In this document: positions 46,911-56,400 of the stretch, in pieces
Position numbering within the stretch: position 1 is the first letter of the stretch
Layout: each line of letters starts with the position of its first letter
Assembly (NCBI GenBank): GCA_947629175.1
Contig: CANRCT010000002.1
Span: forward strand, 1 to 64,000
Direction of reading: 5' to 3'
DNA length: 64,000 bases
Source: an uncultured Muribaculaceae bacterium
GTDB lineage: Bacteria > Bacteroidota > Bacteroidia > Bacteroidales > Muribaculaceae
The notes under the pieces: generated by a model
Told to the model about the DNA's origin: nothing
Seen by the model: the letters and a program-made list of their open reading frames with translations, nothing else
Database searches by the model: none
Position numbers and translations under genes: made by a program

Positions 46911-46933
46911 CATTACTTAAATCAGCGAGCGCC

Positions 46934-47824
46934 TTGGAAAAGACACTCATTGTGGTGACAGGGCCGACTGCCTCTGGCAAGTCGGCCCTGGCCATGCGTC
47001 TTGCCAGAGAATTGTCGACCGAAATCATATCTGCCGACTCCCGACAGCTCTACCGCGACATACCCATAGTCACCGCCGCTCCGACCCGGGAGATGCTTGC
47101 CGAAGTGCGACATCACCTTGTCGGCACTCTCGGCCTCTCGGACTATTACAGCGCCGCGCGTTTCGAGCAGGAAGCACTGGAGATATTGCCGGCGATATGG
47201 CAGAAGAGCGATGTGGCTATCGTATGCGGCGGCTCGATGATGTATGTCGACGCGCTGACCGACGGCATAGACCAACTGCCTGACATCGACCCGGAGATAC
47301 GCCGTCAGGCCTACGCGATCATGGAAGAGGGGGGCATAGAAGCGGTGGAGCGACGGCTTCGGCAACTCGATCCGGCTTATTGGGAAAAAGTCGACCGGGC
47401 CAACTACAAGAGGATGATTCATGCCATAGAGGTCAGCATACAGGCAGGCGTCCCCTATTCCTCGTTGTTGACAGGCAGGCGTCGCAAGCGGCCGTTCCGA
47501 ATCGTCAAGACCGCTCTTAGCATGGATCGCGAAGAGCTGTTCGGACGCATCAACCGGCGCGTCGATCTGATGATGGAGGCCGGACTTGAGGAGGAGGCGC
47601 GGCGAGTCTATCCGCTGCGTCAATACAACTCGCTCAACACCGTCGGACTTAAGGAGATGTTCGCGTGGTTCAACGGCAGTATGGACCGCGACACCGCCAT
47701 AGCCCGGATAGCCAAAAACACCCGTGTCTACGCAAAAAAACAGATGACATGGATGAAAAAATCGGCCGACACAATTTTTATCAAACCTCAAAATGCTTTC
47801 GAAGAAATACTTGGACTGATATGA
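46934..47824 (+). CDS. miaA: tRNA dimethylallyltransferase
   Basis: TLIVVTGPTASGKSALAMRLARELSTEIISADSRQLYRDIPIVTAAP; appears to use a TTG start. Confidence 0.94.
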   Translation: MEKTLIVVTGPTASGKSALAMRLARELSTEIISADSRQLYRDIPIVTAAPTREMLAEVRHHLVGTLGLSDYYSAARFEQEALEILPAIWQKSDVAIVCGGSMMYVDALTDGIDQLPDIDPEIRRQAYAIMEEGGIEAVERRLRQLDPAYWEKVDRANYKRMIHAIEVSIQAGVPYSSLLTGRRRKRPFRIVKTALSMDREELFGRINRRVDLMMEAGLEEEARRVYPLRQYNSLNTVGLKEMFAWFNGSMDRDTAIARIAKNTRVYAKKQMTWMKKSADTIFIKPQNAFEEILGLI

Positions 47825-48978
47825 ACCCGTCATCAAACATCACTCCGGCCACAGAGCGCATCGCCTGGGTCGACGCACTCAAAATCATCGCCTGCCTGCT
47901 GGTGGTCATAGCCCATTGTACCGATCCCTTCACAGGAGCATTCGACTCCGACCGCACATCGTTTGTCACCGGCGTGGCTATGGGCACGCTGACTCGTCCG
48001 AGCGTACCGCTGTTTGTCATGATGACGGCAATCCTGCTGCTGCCGTCGCCTGAAGGGATGTCACTCGGGCAGTTCTATCGCCGGAGGATAGGGCGCATAT
48101 TGCCGGCGCTCATATTCTGGTCGGTGGTACTTCCGGTAGCCTTTTATCTGTATTTCGGCCACGCCAATCCCGGATCGGCCAATCCGACTGTCGATGCGGC
48201 ATCATATACCTGGAGCGGACTCTGGCATAAAATATGCCTGATGACTGTCAATTTCAATTTCGACACCGTCCCGCTATGGTATCTCTATATGCTCGTGGGA
48301 CTGTACTTCATCATTCCCATAATAAGCCCGTGGCTCCGCCGCGCATCGCGCCGCGACGTCCGTCTGATGCTTTCCATCTGGGGATTCACCTTGTTGCTGC
48401 CCTACATAAAACTTCTGGCCCCTGCAGTCGGCTATACCGGCAATTTCGGATCAATGGAAATCTTCGGAGCGTGCGACTGGAATGCCTACGGAACGTTCTA
48501 CTACGTCAGCGGCTTCTTCGGCTACATGCTTCTGGCATATTATATCCGCCGGTGGCCGCTGCAGTGGAGCGCAGCGAAGACGGCCGCGATATGCGTGCCG
48601 ATGTTCATCGCCGGATACTGCATCACTTTCTTCGGATTTCTACGACTTCAGGAACTTTATCCCGGCGACTATGCCTATCTCGAAATCATATATTATTTCA
48701 CAGGTGTCAATGTATTCATGATGACATTCCCGATGCTTGTCGGTTTCAGCCGGCTTCGGATGCGTCCGCGGCCCTGGCTCGGGCGGCTCGCGTCGCTGAC
48801 TTTCGGAGTATATCTCTGCCACTTCTTCTTTGTGTTTGTGGCATACGACCTGTTTGACATCGCCGGAATGGCTCCGATAGTCCGCCTCCTTCTCATGGCC
48901 ATCACAGCCTTCGCGGCATCATGCCTGCTCACGTGGCTCATGCGGCAGTGGTCGCCGACCCGGCGCCTCGTAGCCTGA
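47821..48978 (+). CDS. Acyltransferase family 3 membrane protein
   Basis: RIAWVDALKIIACLLVVIAHCTDP...polytopic; starts at ATG 47821 overlapping the miaA stop. Confidence 0.88.
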   Translation: MNPSSNITPATERIAWVDALKIIACLLVVIAHCTDPFTGAFDSDRTSFVTGVAMGTLTRPSVPLFVMMTAILLLPSPEGMSLGQFYRRRIGRILPALIFWSVVLPVAFYLYFGHANPGSANPTVDAASYTWSGLWHKICLMTVNFNFDTVPLWYLYMLVGLYFIIPIISPWLRRASRRDVRLMLSIWGFTLLLPYIKLLAPAVGYTGNFGSMEIFGACDWNAYGTFYYVSGFFGYMLLAYYIRRWPLQWSAAKTAAICVPMFIAGYCITFFGFLRLQELYPGDYAYLEIIYYFTGVNVFMMTFPMLVGFSRLRMRPRPWLGRLASLTFGVYLCHFFFVFVAYDLFDIAGMAPIVRLLLMAITAFAASCLLTWLMRQWSPTRRLVA

Positions 48979-49005
48979 GAACAACTTTAGCGTGATGTAG
49001 CTTTG

Positions 49006-51822
49006 TCAGGAACGCGACACCTGGAAACCGGTATCGGACAGTGTCATCTCTACGAAGCGTGCGCGGGAATTGGGCGGACATTCGGTGAGGATGCTGCGTA
49101 TGCGTGCGGCCGCTTCCGGATCCTTGGCCACCATATAGAGATACCCTCCGCCGCCGGCTCCCGGAAGCTTGTAGCCGAGTGTGAGATCAGCCACACGGCT
49201 GACGATGTCGGCCACGGCAGGCGGTTCGGTGCCTGAATCGAGGTGCTTGTTCTGGCTCCATGTTTTCGCGATCATCCGGCCATAAAGCTGGAAATCGTTG
49301 CGCTGTATGGCCTCGGCGGTCGCAAGCGCGTGAGCCCGCATCTCCGAGAGTATCGACAGATGGCTGTTGGAGTTGAGGAACATTCCGCGCACGATCTCGG
49401 CGAGTATCCCCTTGGCTGTGCGGGTCAGACCCGTGTAATAGAGCAGATGACAGGGACGATACTCCGTGGAGGTGAAGATCTGCGACGGCAGCCAGCTGAC
49501 CGAGGGACGCTGTGTTATCCCCTCGTCAGTGCGGAGCAGTTTCACTCCGCCGAGCACTCCGCCATACTGATCCTGCCAGCCTCCGCCTGTTGTCAGCAGC
49601 TGTTCGAGGGCGAGAGTGCGGTGGGAGATCTCTCCCGCATCCCAGCCTATGCCGCAGAATTCCGACAGGGCGCCGAGCACTGTCGCGGCAAGTATAGAGC
49701 TCGTGCCGAGTCCTGAACCGGCCGGTATGGCCGAAAGAAGTGTTATCTCCAGTCCGGAGCCGAAATCATGCAGGAATTCCTGCAGAGTGTCGGATGATGT
49801 GCGCGGGCGGAAGCCGGCGAGAGTCAGCGCGGCCTTGGGTATGGAGAACGGAGAGCCGACCGTATGGTAGCTCGCAAGCCGCTCGAAATCCTCCACGATC
49901 TCCGAGGCGCCGAGATCTATCGAGCGGAGGACGATACGGTAGTCGGCCGACGGCTTCACGTAGACCTGCAGAGGCTGCTGACCGTTAAGCTCGATAGCGA
50001 TATTCACCACCGCACCACCGGCATAGAGCGAATACGGAGGCGTATCGGTCCAGCCACCGGCAAGATCGATTCTGACCGGACTGCGCCCCCACACGATCTG
50101 GTCGGAGTACACGTTAAGGCGCGGATGCGGCCGACGTCCTTTAAGTTCGGAGAGTATCTCGTCGCGCAGCAACTCGAACGCAGCTCCTTCCTCGCGGGAT
50201 CCGTCGCGTCCGGCCATGGAGTCGATACGCGAGCGCACCATATAGTTGCGTATACGGGTCATCGTCCCGGAATCTTCAGAAAGCAATGCGGGCTTCTCAA
50301 TACCGAGAGTAACAAAACGCGAGGCTACATCATTGAGATCAAGCTGATAGAATACACTTTTCTCGTAATTCCACGCAAGGTATTCGAGATTGGCTTTCAG
50401 ATACTCATTACGCTGTAGGAACAAGCGGGTCAGATTGGCACGCGCCGAAATCTGGTCGGCCGAGAGGCGAACGGCTTTCAGCCATATTTCCCTTCCGCGG
50501 CCTTCGGCTCCTCCGGTCATCATCCATTGAAGCACCACTCCCATATCGTCGATATTGTCGACCACGGGGAATATCGGGGAAGCCTGGATATCGGCGCCTT
50601 CAATCGACACTTCTCGACTGCTGCGCCACTCGGCAAACGGACGACCCATCCATACCGTATCAGGTGAATCGAGGTCGCCGCGCATCGGATCGTCAAGCCC
50701 ATAGGGGCGCACTGCCCATGAATTGTCGCCGACAGGCACTATATCCACACACACGCCTGCGGGCACATCGAGATCCCATTTATTATCAGGCACTCCGGTG
50801 ATTATATGATCGGAGCGGAGCGTCCATGACGCCGGTACCGACGAATTTTCGGCCCACACATTATCGTTGGCCGACGACAGGCGATAACCCATCAGTGCAT
50901 TCTGCACGAATAGCGAAGGATTGGCCTTGACCTTGCGCTGAAGGATCTTGCGCTGATCGACGACCTTGTTCTGGAGCGCGAGAGTCGACGAAAGAAGTTC
51001 GCGCGACGTACCGAAATGATAGAACTCTCCTCCCGGCAGCGGGAGGATAGCCACCGAGAGCCTGTTGACCTCCGGATCCTCCACCGTCGGATGACTGCCG
51101 AGTGCGCGGCCGAAGTCGGAATACAGATCATAGAATCCGATACGGCCGTTTTCGTCGGTCGAACGTTTGCGCAGCAGCTTCATCGCTCTGTCGGATAGGA
51201 GCCAGATACCTATATCCATCAGGAACATATGGGAGCGTGAGAGCTCCTCAAGCCTGTCGAGCGAGGGCTTCTGAAGCATGAAGTCGAGTTCTGAAGGGGT
51301 GGAACGCGATGATACGAACACTCCGTGATGTGTTGCCAGAGAGGCGTCTACCCACAGTCCGTAGCATACCACGTCGGCCTCCGGTATTTCGGTCAGCGGC
51401 TTCTCGGCCCGTATATAAACGTCGCCACTCGCTATGAGTGTTGGCAGCGAAGCCGGAGCCGAGGCGAGGATGCGCTCGTAAAGCGGCATCTGGAGAGAGA
51501 GCAATGTCTGGTCGATGAGCTGTCCGCGCTCCCATCTGAACACAGGCACAGGAGTCAGGATCTTCCCGACAGGAGCATAGGCAGGCAGCCGACGACTCTG
51601 GCCTCCGGCATGTATGATGATCTTCGGATCTGACATGGAAGCACCGTGTGTGTCTTTCAGCCAACTGTCCACGAGCCACGCCGTGCCGCCGCCCGAGCCG
51701 ACTTTTACTCGGGCCGGATCAGAAGTGCAATACCATTCGGGAGCATTGAGGTCAGTAACAGAGTGGAAACTGCCAACGAGATCGGGGGGCAGAGAGAGAA
51801 GTCTATAAGGTGTGCCTGTCAT
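49006..51822 (-). CDS. fkp: Bifunctional fucokinase / fucose-1-phosphate guanylyltransferase
   Basis: N-terminal nucleotidyltransferase (IIHAGGQSRRLPAYAPVGKILTPVPVFRWERGQ) and C-terminal GHMP kinase (SPVRIDLAGGWTDTPPYSLYAGG; IPAGSGLGTSSILAA; LGYKLPGAGGGGYLYMV). Confidence 0.96.
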   Translation of the reverse strand: MTGTPYRLLSLPPDLVGSFHSVTDLNAPEWYCTSDPARVKVGSGGGTAWLVDSWLKDTHGASMSDPKIIIHAGGQSRRLPAYAPVGKILTPVPVFRWERGQLIDQTLLSLQMPLYERILASAPASLPTLIASGDVYIRAEKPLTEIPEADVVCYGLWVDASLATHHGVFVSSRSTPSELDFMLQKPSLDRLEELSRSHMFLMDIGIWLLSDRAMKLLRKRSTDENGRIGFYDLYSDFGRALGSHPTVEDPEVNRLSVAILPLPGGEFYHFGTSRELLSSTLALQNKVVDQRKILQRKVKANPSLFVQNALMGYRLSSANDNVWAENSSVPASWTLRSDHIITGVPDNKWDLDVPAGVCVDIVPVGDNSWAVRPYGLDDPMRGDLDSPDTVWMGRPFAEWRSSREVSIEGADIQASPIFPVVDNIDDMGVVLQWMMTGGAEGRGREIWLKAVRLSADQISARANLTRLFLQRNEYLKANLEYLAWNYEKSVFYQLDLNDVASRFVTLGIEKPALLSEDSGTMTRIRNYMVRSRIDSMAGRDGSREEGAAFELLRDEILSELKGRRPHPRLNVYSDQIVWGRSPVRIDLAGGWTDTPPYSLYAGGAVVNIAIELNGQQPLQVYVKPSADYRIVLRSIDLGASEIVEDFERLASYHTVGSPFSIPKAALTLAGFRPRTSSDTLQEFLHDFGSGLEITLLSAIPAGSGLGTSSILAATVLGALSEFCGIGWDAGEISHRTLALEQLLTTGGGWQDQYGGVLGGVKLLRTDEGITQRPSVSWLPSQIFTSTEYRPCHLLYYTGLTRTAKGILAEIVRGMFLNSNSHLSILSEMRAHALATAEAIQRNDFQLYGRMIAKTWSQNKHLDSGTEPPAVADIVSRVADLTLGYKLPGAGGGGYLYMVAKDPEAAARIRSILTECPPNSRARFVEMTLSDTGFQVSRS

Positions 51823-51910
51823 GATTTTCAGACGTTATGATTTATTAATAGTGCAAAGTTAAAAAAGATTGGCTAATTTTACAGCGATAAAATGAAGAAT
51901 CAACAAAAAA

Positions 51911-52474
51911 ATGACCGACAGATCCTCAGCATGCAACGATAGCGACCTCACTGCGCGCCTTCAGAATCCGGAGGAGTGTCGGGCCGCATTCGGCGAGGTG
52001 ATACGCCGGTATTCAGAGCCGCTCTACCGGCAGATACGCCGCATGGTCGAGAACCACGATGACGCCAACGATCTGCTGCAAAACACGTTCATGAAAGCCT
52101 GGAGCTCGATCGACGCTTTCAAAGGACAGGCAAAGCTTTCGACATGGCTCTACAAGATAGCCATCAACGAGAGTCTGACATTCCTTGAGAAAGAGCGCAG
52201 GCGCCTCAATGTATCTATTGACGACGAGGCTTCCATGCTTATCAACGCCATCGAAGCCGACACACTTACCGACGGAGACGAGACTCTGCGCAAACTCCGT
52301 AAGGCGATAGCCATTCTTCCTGAAAAACAACGCATTGTATTCAACATGCGTTATTATGACGAGATGCCTTACGAACAGATGTCGGAAATACTCGGCACGT
52401 CGGAGGGAGCGCTTAAAGCATCCTATCACCACGCCGTAAAAAAAATAGAACGTTATTTTACCGATAACGATTAA
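51911..52474 (+). CDS. RNA polymerase sigma factor, sigma-70/ECF family
   Basis: YSEPLYRQIRRMVENHDDANDLLQNTFMKAWSSIDAFKGQAKLSTWLYKIAINESL...LPEKQRIVFNMRYYDEMPYEQMSEILGTSEGALKASYHHAVKKIE. Confidence 0.95.
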   Translation: MTDRSSACNDSDLTARLQNPEECRAAFGEVIRRYSEPLYRQIRRMVENHDDANDLLQNTFMKAWSSIDAFKGQAKLSTWLYKIAINESLTFLEKERRRLNVSIDDEASMLINAIEADTLTDGDETLRKLRKAIAILPEKQRIVFNMRYYDEMPYEQMSEILGTSEGALKASYHHAVKKIERYFTDND

Positions 52475-52508
52475 ACCACTGCACCTTAAAAGCGTCTAAA
52501 CAATAAAT

Positions 52509-52931
52509 ATGAAACAGATGATAGACGACATACTTGAAAAGGCCGGCCATCGCGACGGAATGACCACTCCCGAGGGCTACTTCGAGGACTTCGCACGCCG
52601 CATGGAGGCATCTTTGCCTGAGCAGCCGTGGGAGACTGAGGCCAAAGCTGCAGCCAAAGGCCATATAATGCACACCAGTTTCTGGCAAAAGGTGCGCCCC
52701 TACGTATATCTGGCGGCAATGTTTCTCGGAGTGTGGTGCATGATGAACATGTTCGACATGATCAGGTCGTCAAGCGACGTCATGATGCCGGGAAGCAGCC
52801 CTGTTCTGGCCGAGGCAATGGCCGACGATTCATTCATGAGCGACTACTGCATGGACGGAATGGAGCCGGATGATCTTTACAACGACCTATATGAAGAGGG
52901 CTTCCAGCCCGCATCGCTTAAAAACCTCTGA
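52509..52931 (+). CDS. Hypothetical single-TM protein, putative anti-sigma partner
   Basis: Cytosolic N-terminus, one TM (VRPYVYLAAMFLGVWCMMNMFDMI), acidic C-terminus; directly follows the sigma factor gene. Confidence 0.6.
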   Translation: MKQMIDDILEKAGHRDGMTTPEGYFEDFARRMEASLPEQPWETEAKAAAKGHIMHTSFWQKVRPYVYLAAMFLGVWCMMNMFDMIRSSSDVMMPGSSPVLAEAMADDSFMSDYCMDGMEPDDLYNDLYEEGFQPASLKNL

Positions 52932-52948
52932 ATAAAACACGGATAATC

Positions 52949-53416
52949 ATGAAGAGAGCACTACTGATCCTCATGCTGGCGATAACGGCGGCTGTCGCCG
53001 CGAGCGCACAGACCGACGGCGGACGACAGCGCCAGAAATGGTTTGAAGAAATGCGCCGTTATAAATCAGAATATATCGCCGACAAACTCAAACTCGACGA
53101 CAAGCAGAAAGCGGAATTCACTCCAGTCTACGAACAGATGGATGCCGAGATAGGACGTCTCAACCATGAGATGCGCCAGCTTGAGCGTAACATCAGGAAA
53201 AACGGTGAAAAGGTAACGGATACCGAATATGAGAAAGCGGCCGAAGCCCAGTTTGAGATACGCACCAAAGAGGCGGCGATAGAGCGCAGCTATTTTCCGA
53301 AATTCAAGCAGATACTTACCCCGCGCCAGCTCTATGAGCTCAAAAATGCCGAACGCGACTTCAACCGCAATCTGATGGACAAACACCGGCGAGGCCCGCA
53401 CGGCAAAAAACGCTGA
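52949..53416 (+). CDS. Spy/CpxP-like periplasmic protein
   Basis: Signal peptide MKRALLILMLAITAAVAASA; all-helical charged protein with ILTPRQLYELKNAERDFNRNLM. Confidence 0.7.
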   Translation: MKRALLILMLAITAAVAASAQTDGGRQRQKWFEEMRRYKSEYIADKLKLDDKQKAEFTPVYEQMDAEIGRLNHEMRQLERNIRKNGEKVTDTEYEKAAEAQFEIRTKEAAIERSYFPKFKQILTPRQLYELKNAERDFNRNLMDKHRRGPHGKKR

Positions 53417-53486
53417 TCCTCAAGCCCCGCCCGGGGCTATAACCGGGCAAGTAAAATAAATTTCGGTCAACAAAAACCGATATTCT

Positions 53487-56400
53487 ATGATCAACATCCG
53501 ACAATTTATCACGGCTGCGGCGCTGACGCTCTGCAGCCTGCAACTTTTAGCCATGAACGACCGTAAACCCGACTTCGCATTTCCGGCCCAAGTAGCCGCA
53601 AATGCCGAAACGAATCTTGACAAGGCGCTCAAATCGTCAGACTTCAAGGAAGCTATCCATCAGTTTATCAATCTGCAGCTTGCTCGAACGGCCATTGATC
53701 CCGACAGCATAAAGAAAGCCATAGCCATGGCCGACAGCATCACTCCGCTGATCACCGACCCTCATTGCAATGCGATCATGTATATGCTGACAGCACGCAT
53801 GTATGCCGACTATTATTCGGACGACCGGTGGATGTTTGACAGCAGGGAGCTTCCGCTGGCTCCCCTCCCCGACGATATATCGGAATGGAGCGGCGAGCAG
53901 TTCAAGGCCGAAATCGACCGGCTCATCACGAAAGCTATGGCCGATCCTGGAATGCTGTCGGATGAACCGACAAGATCATACTCCGACATCATCTCCGCCG
54001 ACCGGCGCCAACTTGTATATTATCCCACGCTGCTCGACTTCATGGCAGCACAGGCCATCTCTCTATATGAGTCCACCGGCTCCCCAGCCAAGGCCCGCGG
54101 TCTGCTCGAAGAAATAACACGGCGATCAGAGCAGGGTTCGGCTCCTTATGTCATGGCACGGACACGGCTCATACAGTCGGAGGATCTTCCGGAGGAATCA
54201 TATCAGTCGCGGCAAAAGATACTCTACACTCGGCTCCGTGAACTTTATGACAACACCGACGGCCAGCAGCGCTGCATACCTCTTGTAGCCATATCGCAGA
54301 TATCTCCCGATATTGTCGATGCTTCCTGGCTCTATGGAGAGCTGCGCAAGGCTATAGCGGAGTATCCGGCCTTTTACAATATCAACAGCCTCAAGAACGC
54401 CCTGCATCAGCTTGAAGTCAGGAGTGTGAGAATCGACTGCCGTGAGGTATGCGCACCCGGCGACGTGCTGAAAGTGACTGTCCGTTCGTTCAATGTATCG
54501 GATGCCAGAATAGCGCTTTACAGGCTGCCCGACATGTTCATGTTTGACCGCTACTATCAGCTGGAGTCGGGAAGCGCTGCAAAACTTATCCGGACAATCG
54601 ACGTAAAATTCAGCGGCAAAATTCCCTTCAGGGATGATGCCGAAGTATCTCTGCGGCCCGATCTTCCAGGCTACTACGTCGTAGTGCCGATAGTAAACGG
54701 GGTATCCCATTACGGAAAAAGCTATCAGGTGATTCATTGCACGGGACTTGCCACCGGGTTGCTGTCTCTCACAGACAAATCGGCCATAGTCGTCAATCCA
54801 TTGAGCGGAGCCCCCGTAAGCGATGTGACGCTCGGCATATATAATCAGCGCAACAGAAATGCTAAGCAAACACCGGTACAGACAGCCTCGACAGGGAGTG
54901 ACGGCATATCGCCTCTCGACACCTCGCGCCTGAATGGTTACGGCTATATGCTGGCAGCAAAAAAAGGCTCCGACAGCTATGCCATTCCGATCAATCTTTA
55001 TCCGGGACACCGTCGCGAAAATAGTGTGACATCGCTTGAGGGATTCACTGATATGGCGCTTTATCGCCCGGGGGACGAAGTGAAATGGATGGGGGTCGCT
55101 TATGAGGCTACGGCAGAGGGACGCAAGGTGATCCCCGACCGTCAGATCTCAGTCAGCATGACCGATGTCAACAGCCAGACTGTCGATACCGTCACTCTGA
55201 CCACCGACAGCTTTGGACGGGTTCATGGGGCGTTTGTCATTCCGAAAGGACAGCTCACCGGCCATTATTCCATTCTGTTCAATTCAGAGGAGATTTTTAT
55301 CGGATCCGTTGGATTCGAAGTATCGGACTACAAGCTTCCGACATTCAAAGTCGAAATCACTGCGGTGGCCAACGACACTCCTGTCAAAGGTGCCGTAACG
55401 GTCAGTGGCAACGCTATGACATACGCCGGAATGCCTCTTGCGGGCGCGAATGTCAAGGTGTCGGCAAGCGAGATCGGATGGGCATGGTGGCGAAGCGCCA
55501 ACGGCCAAAGTTTCTATACCTCGCCCGACACCGTCACCGACGAGCAGGGGCGTTTCGATGTGATTATCCCGGCCTCGGCTCTCTCGGCTCCTGATCTGCG
55601 CCATCAGCTGCTGTCGGCAACCGCTACCGTAACTTCAGCCACATACGAATCGCAGACCGACTCAAAAGTGTTCACCCTGGGACTCCCCTACTACATAGCC
55701 GCAAACATACCGGCTGACATTGATGCCGAAAAGCCGGTTGATTTCAATGCACGCATAACCGGTCCTGACGGCAAGCAGATCAACGATACACTCACATGGG
55801 AAGCATTGCGCGATTCGGTCGTGGCAGCCTCCGGACAGTTTGCCAGCGACCGGTCAGTATCCCTGTCCTCCGTTCCATCGGGAGTATATACATTGCGCAT
55901 ATCGCTTCCCGGCAAGGACTGCAAGCCTCTGACGATGGAAAATGTGGCCATATACCGCCTATCCGATCCGATGCCGCCGCGCGACGAACTGCTTTGGACG
56001 CCCGTCATGGCATATAAGGCGGGAGAAGATATTATCGTCGGTACACGCAAGGGAACGACCAACCTGTTGCTCACCTGCTGGACCTCCGACAGTATCATTT
56101 CACGCCGATGGCTCTCACAGGATGGCGGAATCCACCGCTTACCCATTGCGATGCCCGACGGCCTTGAAAAGATGACCGTCACAATCATGACAACGCGTGA
56201 CTACAAGTCAGCCGTAAAAAATATCACCGTCAGCCGCCCGACGCCTCCGAAGGGGCTGCGGATTGTGCTCGACACATTCCGCGACAGAGTCGTTCCGGGA
56301 TCTGAAGAGCGATGGACACTGCGCGTCGTGCCTGCCGATTCCACCCGATCGCCCCAGCCGACAGCCGTGATAGTCGACATGTACAATGCCGCTCTTGACA

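Noticed and set aside
46922-47836. 304-aa minus-strand ORF
   Set aside because: Antisense to miaA, which has an unmistakable P-loop and family match.
53423-53438. Terminator agcccc-gccc-ggggct between the Spy-like and A2M genes
   Set aside because: Only a 6-bp stem with no U-tract; at most a weak attenuator.
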